Assembly (NCBI GenBank): GCA_964344935.1
Contig: CAYFPL010000003.1
Coordinates: forward strand, 496,001-560,000
From: GCA-2731375 sp964344935
Lineage (GTDB): Bacteria > Pseudomonadota > Alphaproteobacteria > GCA-2731375
DNA length: 64,000 bases
Reading direction: 5' to 3'
A program made the position numbers and the translations under genes. Positions 44,941 through 54,543 of this stretch are shown here, one piece after another. The stretch's first letter is position 1. Every line of letters starts with the position of its first letter. Below the pieces are notes generated by a model. That model ran no database searches and had not been told where the DNA came from. It saw only the letters and a list, made by a program, of their open reading frames with translations.

Positions 44941-45824
44941 CAGCCCGTCTCCGCCAGCTCGCTGCCAAGGGCCTTGGGATAGGCACCCAGAATTGCGATG
45001 CGGGATAAGTCGTCGGCCATGTTATCCCTGAACATCTTCATGCCATCGTCTCCCTGGGTCACGAAACCGTCCAGTTCGAACAACTGCAGGCGCTGTCGGG
45101 ATTGGTCCAGTTCCTGCACTGCGATGGGGTGGGGCGTAAATCCGCACTGGCCAAGTTGTTCCACAACTCGGGCGAGGGAGACATCCTGATCCGTTTCGAT
45201 CGCAACCATGGTGCCGTCATTGCCGCTTGGCTCCGGCGACATCTTGGCCACCGCAAGGGCTTCCAGCTGCTCGAACTGGCCAGTGGGGGAGGCAAAGAAC
45301 GGTAGGCGCCAAATCACCCGCGGCCCCGATTGTCCGTCCGATTGGCTGGCCAGGGCCGGCCACCAAGGCGCATCTTCACCGTTCTGCGGCATCGGCAAAA
45401 GACCGATGGCGCCGGGTTCATCGTCCACAAGACGCAGCACCAACGAGGGCGAGGTATGCAGGGTCATGGGCACGACGGAGCCAAAGTGATTACGTGCCAT
45501 GTCCCAATAGCCGACGGAACGCTCCGGAGCGCAAACAGCGACGCTAAAAGGCCCCTGCAGGGCGGTGGCGCCGTTGATCAATTCCCGCCAAATGCGGATC
45601 ACCGAAGCGGTCTGAAGCTGACCGTGGTGTCGCTTTGCCAGGTCCCGCGCCATAGACGCCTCGCGGTTCGGGCGCATGGCGTGAGCTTCCGCATCCTGCA
45701 TTTGTTTGGCTTTGGCGACCTGATCGATCAACGCGATGCGCTGCACGATTTTCTCATGCATTTCGGCGTCGATGGCGTCGATCTGGCGGCGCAATTCATC
45801 CAGGTCAGGTATCTCGTTCGGCAT
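44940..45824 (-). CDS. AroQ-type chorismate mutase with a divergent prephenate dehydratase-like C-terminal part
   Basis: A 294-residue protein. Residues 1-90 are an AroQ chorismate mutase (LDELRRQIDAIDAEMHEKIV and the Arg-rich MRPNREASMARDL loop). The remaining 200 residues resemble an ACT-like or degenerate prephenate dehydratase region: VSLARVVEQLGQCGF and FELDGFV recall an ACT domain, but no TRF catalytic motif is visible. It would convert chorismate to prephenate for TyrA downstream. I start at ATG 45824; a longer upstream reading frame to 45929 lacks support. First gene of the operon. Confidence 0.85.
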   Translation of the reverse strand: MPNEIPDLDELRRQIDAIDAEMHEKIVQRIALIDQVAKAKQMQDAEAHAMRPNREASMARDLAKRHHGQLQTASVIRIWRELINGATALQGPFSVAVCAPERSVGYWDMARNHFGSVVPMTLHTSPSLVLRLVDDEPGAIGLLPMPQNGEDAPWWPALASQSDGQSGPRVIWRLPFFASPTGQFEQLEALAVAKMSPEPSGNDGTMVAIETDQDVSLARVVEQLGQCGFTPHPIAVQELDQSRQRLQLFELDGFVTQGDDGMKMFRDNMADDLSRIAILGAYPKALGSELAETG

Positions 45825-46147
45825 TACAATGATCCTCACCACAAGGGCGCAGTGCATGCTGTGCCCGATTGGCGGTGATACACGTCCCGCCCGCCAGGGG
45901 CAAGACAAAGGGTAGGCAATTTTCTGCAAAGATTACGTTGACATGGCACAAGACCATGCCTAGCGCCCGAATGCGTGCAACGGGCCAAACAGAGGCGGAA
46001 AACGGGGCCTCGGCCGTCGATTAGGGCCCAACACAAAATGGCCGTGGCATAGTCAAACGCATCAGCGGCAAGCCGATCTGGTTCAATCTGCGGGCTGGGT
46101 CGGGAGTTTCTCATTTGCAGAGTGGTGACGAAGGGGCATGCCGGCGG
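45825..46147. other. Intergenic region upstream of the chorismate mutase operon
   Basis: A 323-bp stretch between the chorismate mutase start and the stop of the leftward membrane-protein gene. Open frames in it have atypical composition and no recognisable motif. It presumably holds the aromatic operon promoter. I see no leader peptide rich in Phe or Tyr and no clear attenuator. Confidence 0.5.
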
Positions 46148-48244
46148 CTACCGCCCCTCGCGCAACCAGGCCAGCATGGTGAGGCCGAGGAAGAGAATCA
46201 GGACGGCAAGGGCCGGCAGAACAGGGGTTTGTTCCACGCCGCCGACGGTGTATTCGCCGCTGGAGCGCAAACCCATCCAACCCCGGCCACGTGACGTGCG
46301 TTCAGGCTTGACGCGCCGGATATCAGGCATGCCTTCCGCCAGCCAGAAAGTGCCACCGCCGGTTGCTTCGACCAGCGGCTTCAGGGGCGTGGGCGAAGTA
46401 CGCATGTCGGCAAACTCCAACGGATTGATATCCCCGGCCGCAGCGATCGCCTTGCGTTTGCCGTGATGCAGGCGATATAGGCCCGGTTCTTCTACAGCCA
46501 AAGCGCCTACTTCCATGCCGCGGCCGTTATCCTTGAGGGCGACTTCCGCGACATCGCCCGAAGGCATGATTACCCGGACCGGCGCCTCCGCCGGCGTCAG
46601 GCTGCGGCGCTGGATCAGCAGCTGGTTGCCGTTGGCGCGGGCGCGCAGGTCCTCTTCCTCCAAATCCGGTTCCTGCATCAGCCAATGGGCTATGCGGCGC
46701 AAAAGCTCCGCCTGGGGACCACCGCCTTCGAAACCACGGGTCCATAGCCAGGCATGGTCGGAAAGCAGTTGCGCCACCCGCCCCTTGCCAACCCGGGAGG
46801 TGATCAGAAGTGGCTTCTTGCCCGCGCCGCGCATCAAAATGTCTCCCTTGACGGCAGTGACGTCGATCTGCCGGAACCATCGGCCCCAGGCCGGGCGGCC
46901 GTCGCGGTCGCCGATGCCACTCAGATTGGAGGTGACCGGATGCCGGCGGCCCTTCTCGGTCGGTAGCGGCTGGAAGCCTACTTCCTGGATCGCGCCGGTG
47001 GGACGGCTGGGCAGTATCTTGCCCAAGGGCGTTCGCGACAGGCTGATGGGTAAGGCGAAATCCGGTCCGACGGCGGTCAGCACGGCGCCTCCCCTGGCAA
47101 CATACTCGGCGACATTCTGCAGATAGATGTCCGGCAGCACCCCGCGCCGACGATAACGGTCGAAAATGATCAGGTCGAAATCATCCAGCTTGTCCTGGAA
47201 CAATTCTCGGGTCGGAAAGGCGATCAGGGACAGCTCGTTGATGGGCGTGCCGTCCTGTTTGTGCGGCGGGCGCAGAATGGTGAAATGCACCAAATCGACG
47301 GAAGGATCGGATTTCAGGATGTTGCGCCAGGTCCGCTCGCCCGCATGGGGCGCACCCGAAACCAACAGTACGCGCAGGCGTTCCCGCACGCCATTGATGA
47401 CCAAGACCGCGCGGTTGTTTTTCAGGGTCAACTCGTCGGGTCCGGGACCAACCTCCAATTCAACCACCGTGGCCCCGCCGTGGCTGAGACGGAAGGGGAA
47501 GCTGCGGGTCACGCCGATAGGCATGCTGCGTGTTTCCACGGGGCCGCCATCGCGACGCAAGCGCAAGCGTGTGCGCCCTTCGCCGCCCTTGTCCGTCTCG
47601 TCGACGGCCGTATTTTCCACCCGCAGACTAAGGTTCAGGGTCTCGCCGACGATACCGTAGCTGGGCGCCTTGACCACCACGAGGCGGCGGTCCCTTTCGC
47701 CGCGTTCGCCGCTAAGGAGTACATGCACCGGGCCGCCAGGATCGTCACCGGCCTTGATGTCGGGAACGTCATGGACCTGGCCGTCGCTGATGATGATGGT
47801 TCCCGCCACCCGCCGTTTCGGGACATCACGCAGGGCGCGGCGTACGGCGCCGAACAAATGGGTGCCGTCGGGCAAAAGGCCGTCACCTTCCTGGCTCAAC
47901 CCGGCGCGGACCACACGCAGTTCCAGGTCGTTGCGACCACGCAGTTTCCCTTCGACCCGCTTCAGGGCAGTCTCGGTCCGCGCCGCCCGCTCGCCGATAC
48001 GCTGGGATATGGACTGATCCACCACCACGAGGGCGACATCGGGAATGGGCGTTCGCTGTTCCTGGACCAACGAAGGATTGGCCAAGGCCAACAGCGCTGC
48101 CGCCACCGCCAACAGGCGCCACGCCGCCCCGCCCGAACGGCGCCAGAATGCCAGTCCCAGCAAGACAGCTGCGATCAGGGCTATGACGAGCAGTACCCAC
48201 CAGGGAAAAGCCGGATCGAAGGTGATGCGCGCGAACGTGGTCAT
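46148..48244 (-). CDS. Membrane protein with vWA-like and glutamine-amidotransferase-like regions (CoxE/Bat-associated)
   Basis: A 698-residue membrane protein. Two N-terminal helices (residues 14-34 and 40-58), then a vWA-like strand (DVALVVVDQSIS near 70) and a beta-rich middle. A GATase1-like fold around 290-420 contains RVLLVSGAPHAGERTW, FDLIIFDRYRRRG and a VARGGAVLTAVG strand. A C-terminal helix (VLPALAVLILFLGLTMLAWL) anchors the end. It is the last gene of the MoxR-DUF58-DUF4159 operon, overlapping the previous gene by ATGA. Exact role unknown; such operons are linked to envelope stress or protein assembly. Confidence 0.75.
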   Translation of the reverse strand: MTTFARITFDPAFPWWVLLVIALIAAVLLGLAFWRRSGGAAWRLLAVAAALLALANPSLVQEQRTPIPDVALVVVDQSISQRIGERAARTETALKRVEGKLRGRNDLELRVVRAGLSQEGDGLLPDGTHLFGAVRRALRDVPKRRVAGTIIISDGQVHDVPDIKAGDDPGGPVHVLLSGERGERDRRLVVVKAPSYGIVGETLNLSLRVENTAVDETDKGGEGRTRLRLRRDGGPVETRSMPIGVTRSFPFRLSHGGATVVELEVGPGPDELTLKNNRAVLVINGVRERLRVLLVSGAPHAGERTWRNILKSDPSVDLVHFTILRPPHKQDGTPINELSLIAFPTRELFQDKLDDFDLIIFDRYRRRGVLPDIYLQNVAEYVARGGAVLTAVGPDFALPISLSRTPLGKILPSRPTGAIQEVGFQPLPTEKGRRHPVTSNLSGIGDRDGRPAWGRWFRQIDVTAVKGDILMRGAGKKPLLITSRVGKGRVAQLLSDHAWLWTRGFEGGGPQAELLRRIAHWLMQEPDLEEEDLRARANGNQLLIQRRSLTPAEAPVRVIMPSGDVAEVALKDNGRGMEVGALAVEEPGLYRLHHGKRKAIAAAGDINPLEFADMRTSPTPLKPLVEATGGGTFWLAEGMPDIRRVKPERTSRGRGWMGLRSSGEYTVGGVEQTPVLPALAVLILFLGLTMLAWLREGR

Positions 48245-50997
48245 TGCCCCAGCCGCTCCAAAATCGCCGGGATATGGACCTGGTCGGATTTGTAGTTTCC
48301 AGTCAGGGCATACATCACCAGATTGACGCCGAAACGAAAGGCCAGCTCTCTCTGCCGGGCACCACCCGGTGTGGGCAGGACCAATGGTTTGTGTTTTTCG
48401 TCGGTAGCCCAGGCAGCGGCCCAGTCATTGCCACCGATGATCAGGGAAGACACGCCGTCGTTCACGCCCGGCGGCCGCTGCTCGACCCAAACGGGGCTGC
48501 CAACAAAACGGCCGGGAAAGGAATGGAGAAGATAGAACGCCTTGGTCAAGACATGGTCTTGGGGCACCGGTGCCAGGGGCGGCGTGTCCAGGCGTGATAG
48601 CAGGCGCCGCAGCCTGCCCGCGCTGTCGCCGCCACCCAGGCCAAGCCGGCGGCGCATGGCCGGCAGACTGTTGCCGCCGTCGCGGCTGTCGAAAACGATG
48701 GTGCCGCCGGTGCGCATGAATTGAGATATTCGGGCTATGGCTTCATCGCTCAACGGCGGCTGGTCTGCGACAATGGGCCAATAGAGCAAGGGAAACAACA
48801 CCAGCGGATCCTGTTCCACGTCCACTGCCATGGGCGCTTCAGGCTCGATGGAGGTGCGCAGGCGCAGCGTGTTGCTCAATCCTGTCAGGCCGGCGCGGCT
48901 CATTTCGTCGACCCGGACATCGCCGGTCAAGACATAGGCCAGCCGGGTATCCAGCGCGGCGGTCATGGCGAAGCGTTCGGCCGGGTCATATTGTTGTGCC
49001 ATTGCCGGCGGATCCGACATCAATAGAAGCGCCGCCAACGCCATCCCGGCCATGCGTGTGTTCGGCCGCAGCAGGCCACGCAGGATTAGAACCGCCAGCA
49101 GGTCCGCCAGGGCCAGCAGCAGCGCGGCCAGCAACAGCCAGGGCTTCAAATCGATCTCCCGGGCCTGCTGGTAATTGGTGACGGCTGCTGGTACGGAAAG
49201 CCCACCCATGGGCTCCAGGCTCTCCAGCGTCTGGCTTAGGTTCAGGGCCCTTCGGTCATCCTCCCGACCGTAATAGCCCGGCGGGTGCAGCGGGCTAGAA
49301 GCAGTTTTTTCGATTTCGTCGGCGGCGATGGCCTGTGCACCGGGCGCGGCAGGACCAAGGCGGCCAAAGCCGTCCAGGTTGGCGACGGGGGGCAGTTCAC
49401 GTTTGGCGCCTGCCTCGCCCTCGCCGGATATGCCCCGGGACATGGCCGTCAGGCGGCGCATCATGTCTACGAACAGGCCCGAAAGAGGCAGGTTTGACCA
49501 GTCAACGTTGGCGGTTATGTGAAACAGTACCAACCAGCCCTGCTGCCGCGGCACCGCCGTGACCAGCGGGGTGCCGTCTGCCAGGCTGGCCCAGGTATGT
49601 TGTGCCAGATCCTGAGATGGCTGCGCGAGAACCTGGCGTTTCACCAAGACATCCCCTGGAATGCTCAAGCCATGAAAGGGGCTGTGTTTTGGAAAGGCGG
49701 CGAGGCCGGCCGGCTCGGACCAGGATAGCGATCCGCCCAGGGCGCGCCCGCCCTGGCGCAGGCGGGTCGGGATCAATTCATCCGGGCCTTGGGCCAGATG
49801 CGGCCCGGCGAAGCGGATCAGCATCCCGCCGTCGGACAGCCATTGTTCGAGCTGATCTTGCTGGTTTTCGGCGAGGCGGCCAATGTCCGCCAGTACGAGT
49901 ACGGCCAGGGGCCGTTGCAGCAGTTCATCAATGGTGCCTTGGCGCAATTCGGCATAGGGCCCCAAGGCCCGTTCCAGATAATACAGATTGGAAAGCAGAG
50001 GCTGGGATCTCTCTTCGACGCCGCCGCCGGATACCAAGCCCACCGGCCGCCGCCGCCAACGCTCGTCAAGTAGGATTTGTGCGGCCGCCGAACCCCCACC
50101 CGCCAATTCCAGGCGTAGCGTGCGGTTGCGCAGTTCGCCAGGCAAGGCAATCTCAGCCACCGCACGGTCGCCGGCAATGGAAAATTTTCCGCTGCCCTGT
50201 CCCAGAACCCTGCCGCGTTCACCCAAGGCCCGGACCTCGATATTGACCGGGCCTTCGCTGCCCGGACGCAGGACTGTGGCTGCTAAGCCCTGGCGCGTCA
50301 GAACGGGCGGCAATAGCGCCATGGCACGATTGCCCACGGGTTGTTGTAGCAAATGCAAATCGCCCAACGCTGCCAGCGCGGTCACCAGGTCTTCCCGATC
50401 CTCGCCATCTATGCCGTCGCTCAGCCAATAGACGGTGCCCCGTTCCTGTAGGGTCAATGCCCGGGCTGCCTCCGCCGCTGCCTTGCGGTCCACCGCCCAG
50501 GGCTTGGGCTGCAGGGCGCGCAGGATCGGTTCTGCCTCCGCGGCCCCCAACAGGCCGCTCGACTGTATGGGTTCGCCGTTTGCCGGCGGTGCGGTCGTCA
50601 GCACGACGACAGGGCGCTGACGCCGTTTCGCGCGTTCTACCAGGTTCATGGCCGCCTGCTGACGTAGGGACCATTCCGGCGCGGCGGACCAGCCGTCGTC
50701 GATTACCAAAAGGACGGGCCCTTTGCCGGATAGATCAGCACCGGGGTTCAAGAGCGGGTGAGCCAGGGCAAGAATGGCCAGTGTCGCCAGTAATAGCCGC
50801 AGAATGGCCAACCACAGCGGCGTCGCGGCCGGCGTCTCCTCTTCCGCGCGCAGGCCGAACAGAATCCGGATCGGCGGAAACGGTACCCGCCGTGGCGATG
50901 GCGGCGTGATTCGAAGCAGCCACCAGATGATCGGCAGCGCCACAAGACCCAGCAGCATCCAGGGCGCAATCAGGGCGATCGGTCCGAGGCTCAGCAT
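48241..50997 (-). CDS. BatA-like membrane protein with C-terminal DUF4159
   Basis: A 918-residue membrane protein. Two N-terminal helices (IALIAPWMLLGLVALPIIW and LWLAILRLLLATLAILALAH) form the aerotolerance-regulator N-terminal domain. A vWA-like region starts with GPVLLVIDDGWSA near residue 97. Further helices lie at about 620-665. The C-terminal 240 residues (YDPAERFAMTAALDTRLAYV, DSRDGGNSLPAMRRRLGL, FYLLHSFPGRFVGSPVWV) fit DUF4159. It overlaps both neighbours by a few bases, so the operon is translated as a unit. Function unknown; a MoxR-associated membrane complex is inferred. Confidence 0.85.
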   Translation of the reverse strand: MLSLGPIALIAPWMLLGLVALPIIWWLLRITPPSPRRVPFPPIRILFGLRAEEETPAATPLWLAILRLLLATLAILALAHPLLNPGADLSGKGPVLLVIDDGWSAAPEWSLRQQAAMNLVERAKRRQRPVVVLTTAPPANGEPIQSSGLLGAAEAEPILRALQPKPWAVDRKAAAEAARALTLQERGTVYWLSDGIDGEDREDLVTALAALGDLHLLQQPVGNRAMALLPPVLTRQGLAATVLRPGSEGPVNIEVRALGERGRVLGQGSGKFSIAGDRAVAEIALPGELRNRTLRLELAGGGSAAAQILLDERWRRRPVGLVSGGGVEERSQPLLSNLYYLERALGPYAELRQGTIDELLQRPLAVLVLADIGRLAENQQDQLEQWLSDGGMLIRFAGPHLAQGPDELIPTRLRQGGRALGGSLSWSEPAGLAAFPKHSPFHGLSIPGDVLVKRQVLAQPSQDLAQHTWASLADGTPLVTAVPRQQGWLVLFHITANVDWSNLPLSGLFVDMMRRLTAMSRGISGEGEAGAKRELPPVANLDGFGRLGPAAPGAQAIAADEIEKTASSPLHPPGYYGREDDRRALNLSQTLESLEPMGGLSVPAAVTNYQQAREIDLKPWLLLAALLLALADLLAVLILRGLLRPNTRMAGMALAALLLMSDPPAMAQQYDPAERFAMTAALDTRLAYVLTGDVRVDEMSRAGLTGLSNTLRLRTSIEPEAPMAVDVEQDPLVLFPLLYWPIVADQPPLSDEAIARISQFMRTGGTIVFDSRDGGNSLPAMRRRLGLGGGDSAGRLRRLLSRLDTPPLAPVPQDHVLTKAFYLLHSFPGRFVGSPVWVEQRPPGVNDGVSSLIIGGNDWAAAWATDEKHKPLVLPTPGGARQRELAFRFGVNLVMYALTGNYKSDQVHIPAILERLGQ

Positions 50998-51920
50998 TAC
51001 AAGCCGGTCCTTGGCGCCGGGGCCGTATCCAACTCACCGCTGAGGGCGTGGAAAAGGCCCAAGAGAGCCGTTTGCGGCGAACGGTCAGTGCGGTGCTGGG
51101 CAAAGCCCCAACCCGTGGCCCGGGCGATATCCAAAAGGCCCTGCCGGCGCGCTTCCATACGTTCAAGATATTGCTCGCGCAAGCTCTCCACCCGGCCGAT
51201 AACCAACCGGCCTTCGTTCTCCAGCCCCTCGAACTCGGTGCGTCCGTGAAACGGCAGGTCATCCTCTGCTGGATCGAGGATCTGCAGCAGATGGCCGCGG
51301 GCACCCTGATCGGCGAAGCGTTTCACCCTGGCCTCGATATCCGCCAACGGGGAAAGGAAATCCCCAAACAGCACCATTTGCGCAAAGCGGGGAAGACGGC
51401 CGAACTGCGGCAATCCTTTATCATCGTCTCTGCTGTCGTCGGCACGATTGTCCTGCAGCAGCGCCTCAAGCCTACTCAGGGTGGCGCGGCCGCCGGTGGC
51501 ATTGCTGTCCTGCCCATAAAGACCGACATGTTCGCCGCCGCGCAGCAACAGCGAGGCCAGCGCCAACAGCAGCAGTTCCGCCCGGTCCCGCTTGTGGTCG
51601 AAATTCCGGCTCGAGCGGTAGTCCATTGACGGCGAAGCATCGCGCCACAGCCACACGCTTTGCGCTGCCTCCCACTCAGTCTCCCGGACATAGATTTTCT
51701 GGCTTTTCGCCGATTGCCGCCAGTCAATGGCCGATGCACTGTCACCACCTTGATAGCGGCGGTATTGCCAGAATGTTTCGCCGCTGCCGACGCGACGCCG
51801 GCCATGCACCCCTTGCACGATCGTTGCGGCGACCCGCTCGGCAGCGACCAGCAACGGCGGCAGCGTGGCCGCCAATTGTTCCGCCGCGTGGCCGGCCTTG
51901 TGCGGTGCGGCCGCGACCAT
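50997..51920 (-). CDS. DUF58 domain-containing protein
   Basis: A 307-residue protein. The DUF58 signature GSGETFWQYRRYQGGDSAS with IDWRQSAK near residues 46-72 is present, followed by a vWA-type fold with VWLWRDASPSM near residue 90 (a DxSxS-like metal site). DUF58 proteins are partners of MoxR ATPases. It lies 6 bases downstream of the moxR stop and its TAA overlaps the next ATG. Cytoplasmic. Confidence 0.9.
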   Translation of the reverse strand: MVAAAPHKAGHAAEQLAATLPPLLVAAERVAATIVQGVHGRRRVGSGETFWQYRRYQGGDSASAIDWRQSAKSQKIYVRETEWEAAQSVWLWRDASPSMDYRSSRNFDHKRDRAELLLLALASLLLRGGEHVGLYGQDSNATGGRATLSRLEALLQDNRADDSRDDDKGLPQFGRLPRFAQMVLFGDFLSPLADIEARVKRFADQGARGHLLQILDPAEDDLPFHGRTEFEGLENEGRLVIGRVESLREQYLERMEARRQGLLDIARATGWGFAQHRTDRSPQTALLGLFHALSGELDTAPAPRTGL

Positions 51921-51926
51921 TCCGGA

Positions 51927-52925
51927 CTACGCCAAAGGTTCGCACAGGCGGTCGATCACCTGTGCCAGGGTAATGCCGTCTGCCCGGGCCGCGAAGGTCA
52001 GGGCCATGCGGTGGCGTAAAACTGGCTGTGCCAGGGCGAGAACGTCATCGATGGAAGGGGCCAGGCGACCGTCCAGGAGCGCACGGGCACGCACCGCCAA
52101 CATCATTGCCTGACTGGCCCTTGGACCCGGGCCCCAGGCCACTTGTTCAGTGATGCCGTCGAGGTCGCTGTCCCCCGGTCTGCCGTTGCGCACCAGGGTG
52201 AGGATCGCATCGACGACGCTTTCCCCCACCGGGACATGGCGGATCAGGCGCTGGACTTTCTGTAGCTGTTCGCCATCCATCACCGCCTGCACGGCGGCTT
52301 CCGAGGCACCAGTGGTGGCGACCAGCATATGCTGCTCCGATGCACGATCGGGGTAGCCGACATCGATCTGCAGAAGGAACCGGTCCAACTGTGCCTCCGG
52401 TAGCGGGTAGGTGCCTTCTTGCTCGAGAGGATTTTGCGTCGCCAGGACATGAAAGGGCTCAGGCAAGGGGTGGTCCTGCCCGGCGATGGTGACGGAGTGC
52501 TCTTGCATGGCCTGCAACAGCGCCGACTGCGTACGCGGGCTGGCACGGTTGACTTCGTCCGCCATCAATAGTTGGCAGAACACGGGGCCGGGGATGAATC
52601 GGAACGAACGCCTGCCGCTATCAGATTCCTCCAGAACCTCGGAACCCAGAATATCGGCTGGCATCAGGTCCGGCGTGAATTGGACCCGATTGTCGTTCAG
52701 GCCCATAACGGCGCCCAGGGTCTCCACCAAGCGGGTTTTGGCCAGGCCGGGCACGCCGATCAACAGCGCATGACCCCCGGCCAACAGGGTGATCAGGGTC
52801 TCGTCAATCACCTCCTCCTGGCCAAATATGACACGGCCGATCATCTGCCGTACCTTGGCGACTTGTTCAACGGCGGCTTCGATCTCGGCGACCGTTTTTT
52901 TGTCCGTTTCGCTGACGGATGGCAT
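51927..52925 (-). CDS. MoxR-family AAA+ ATPase
   Basis: A 332-residue ATPase beginning MPSVSETDKK. Walker A is GVPGLAKTRLVE near residue 60, Walker B LLMADEVNRA near 117, sensor 1 is in VLATQNPLEQEGTYPLPEAQ (family hallmark) and the C-terminal lid follows. MoxR proteins act as chaperone-like activators of vWA-domain proteins such as the three encoded downstream. An upstream TTG at 52991 is a less likely start. First gene of a four-gene leftward operon. Confidence 0.93.
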   Translation of the reverse strand: MPSVSETDKKTVAEIEAAVEQVAKVRQMIGRVIFGQEEVIDETLITLLAGGHALLIGVPGLAKTRLVETLGAVMGLNDNRVQFTPDLMPADILGSEVLEESDSGRRSFRFIPGPVFCQLLMADEVNRASPRTQSALLQAMQEHSVTIAGQDHPLPEPFHVLATQNPLEQEGTYPLPEAQLDRFLLQIDVGYPDRASEQHMLVATTGASEAAVQAVMDGEQLQKVQRLIRHVPVGESVVDAILTLVRNGRPGDSDLDGITEQVAWGPGPRASQAMMLAVRARALLDGRLAPSIDDVLALAQPVLRHRMALTFAARADGITLAQVIDRLCEPLA

Positions 52926-53029
52926 GTTGTCCACTATATTGAAGACTCCCCAACTTTGGTTCCTCCCTAGGGTAACCTTTCGTAGCCCCAAGGGCTAGCC
53001 GAAGCCGGGGTCACTTTCCGGTGTGTCAG

Positions 53030-53611
53030 ATGGCGATAGACGAAGATAAAATGCTCGATCCAGCGGCAATAGCGGCGCAACTGCCGGCCGGCAAGCTGCC
53101 ACCCGTTGAATCCTGGCATCCCGATTTCAGTGGCGATCTGGATATGCGGATCTCCCGCGACGGAACTTGGCACTACATGGGTTCGCCCATCAAGCGCCGG
53201 CGCATGGTCAAGATGTTCGCGTCCATCCTGCGTCACGACGAGGATCAGCGCTACTATCTGGTCACACCGGTTGAGAAGTTCGCCATTCAAGTGGAGGACG
53301 CACCGTTTCAGGCCGTGGCGATGACAGCCCATGGCACCGGTCGGGATCAGGTGTTGACGTTCCGGACCAATGTCGAAGACGAGGTCATGGCCGGCCCGGA
53401 ACACGCCATTCGCATGGAAATCGACGGCGATACTCAGGAGCCTTCTCCCTATGTGCATGTACGGGGACGCTTGGAAGCGTTGATCAGCCGTGCCATCTTC
53501 TACGACTTGGTGGACTTGGCAGTGGAAGAGGTGCGCGATGGCGAGACATATTTCGGTGTTTGGAGCGCCGGCGTTTTCTTCTCCTTCGGCCCGTCGGGGT
53601 CGGTGTTTTGA
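53030..53611 (+). CDS. DUF1285 domain-containing protein
   Basis: A 193-residue cytoplasmic protein. The DUF1285 core reads ISRDGTWHYMGSPIKRRRMV, then YYLVTPVEKFAIQVEDAPF and the end YFGVWSAGVFFSFG. Function unknown. I use ATG 53030; a GTG three codons upstream is possible and neither has a strong ribosome site. It heads a run with the NUDIX, DUF6111 and CCA transferase genes that is conserved in alphaproteobacteria, and it diverges from the moxR operon. Confidence 0.9.
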   Translation: MAIDEDKMLDPAAIAAQLPAGKLPPVESWHPDFSGDLDMRISRDGTWHYMGSPIKRRRMVKMFASILRHDEDQRYYLVTPVEKFAIQVEDAPFQAVAMTAHGTGRDQVLTFRTNVEDEVMAGPEHAIRMEIDGDTQEPSPYVHVRGRLEALISRAIFYDLVDLAVEEVRDGETYFGVWSAGVFFSFGPSGSVF

Positions 53612-53631
53612 AACCTGAGAGGGAGCCGTAA

Positions 53632-54258
53632 TTGCGCGAGCGTATCGAATCCAAGCTGCGCCCCGTGGCGGTGTCACGGGAGCACGACGACCTGCGGCCA
53701 TCTACGGGCGATTACGATCTCAATCCCTACATGCAGGATTGGGTCGATCCTGAAGAGCGTTTGAAGCCCGCGGCGGTGCTGGTACCGTTGGTCGAACACA
53801 ACTCGGGCCTGACCGTGCTTTTGACCAAGCGGACGGATCATCTGCATCATCACGCGGGCCAGATCAGTTTCCCCGGCGGACGGGTTGAAGAGGATGATCT
53901 CGACGTCATTGATACCGCCTTGCGCGAAACGGAGGAGGAGATTGGCCTCAGCCGGAATTATGTGGAGATTGCCGGATACCTGGATGACTATGAAACCGGA
54001 ACAGGCTTTCACATCACACCGGTGGTCGGCTTCGTGCGGCTGGGTTTTGATTTGAATGTGGATGATTTCGAAGTGGCTGAGGTCTTCGAGGTGCCGTTGG
54101 AGTTCCTGTTCGATCCGGCCAACCATCAGCGCCACAGCCGCGAATACAACGGTCGCCAGCGGCAGTATTACGCCATGCCTTATGGCGAATTTTATATCTG
54201 GGGCGCGACGGCGGGGATGCTGATGAATCTCTACCGTCGGGTCCATGATCTGATCTAG
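53632..54258 (+). CDS. NUDIX hydrolase, CoA pyrophosphatase (NudL-like)
   Basis: A 208-residue hydrolase. The Nudix box runs from about residue 82 to 106: ISFPGGRVEEDDLDVIDTAL, then RETEEEIGL. The upstream LTVLLTKRTDHLHHHAGQIS matches the UPF0035 part of the CoA pyrophosphatase subgroup. It would cut CoA and derivatives into acyl-phosphopantetheine and 3',5'-ADP. The start codon is TTG at 53632 after a good GAGAGGGAG site. Lies 20 bases after DUF1285. Confidence 0.9.
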   Translation: MRERIESKLRPVAVSREHDDLRPSTGDYDLNPYMQDWVDPEERLKPAAVLVPLVEHNSGLTVLLTKRTDHLHHHAGQISFPGGRVEEDDLDVIDTALRETEEEIGLSRNYVEIAGYLDDYETGTGFHITPVVGFVRLGFDLNVDDFEVAEVFEVPLEFLFDPANHQRHSREYNGRQRQYYAMPYGEFYIWGATAGMLMNLYRRVHDLI

Positions 54259-54266
54259 GCATCGTC

Positions 54267-54530
54267 ATGCTGCGGAATTTCCTCTTTCACTTCATCCCGT
54301 TCCTTCTGCCGTTCATCGCCTATGCGATCTACGTCTTTGCCACCCGGCGGGCCCGGGCCAAAGGCGCCATGATCGACGAGGCGCCGTGGTATTGGCTGTT
54401 CAGCACAGGTTTGGCGCTGACCGGCATTTCGCTGATCGCCGTTTGGGCCTTTACCGGATCGCCGGCGGGCGGCGACTATGTGGCGCCCCATATGGAGAAC
54501 GGCAAGGTGGTGCCGGGCAAATTCAACTGA
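54267..54530 (+). CDS. DUF6111 family small membrane protein
   Basis: An 87-residue protein with two membrane helices (FLFHFIPFLLPFIAYAIYVF and WLFSTGLALTGISLIAVWAF) and a C-terminal polar tail containing YVAPHMENGKVVPG. This is typical of DUF6111, an alphaproteobacterial family located between the NUDIX and CCA transferase genes. Function unknown. Starts 8 bases after the NUDIX stop. Confidence 0.88.
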   Translation: MLRNFLFHFIPFLLPFIAYAIYVFATRRARAKGAMIDEAPWYWLFSTGLALTGISLIAVWAFTGSPAGGDYVAPHMENGKVVPGKFN

Positions 54531-54543
54531 CGGCGATCCGGCC

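Noticed and set aside
45836..46114. A 92-codon leftward frame upstream of the chorismate mutase operon
   Set aside because: Composition is unlike neighbours, no motif, and it overlaps the presumed promoter region.
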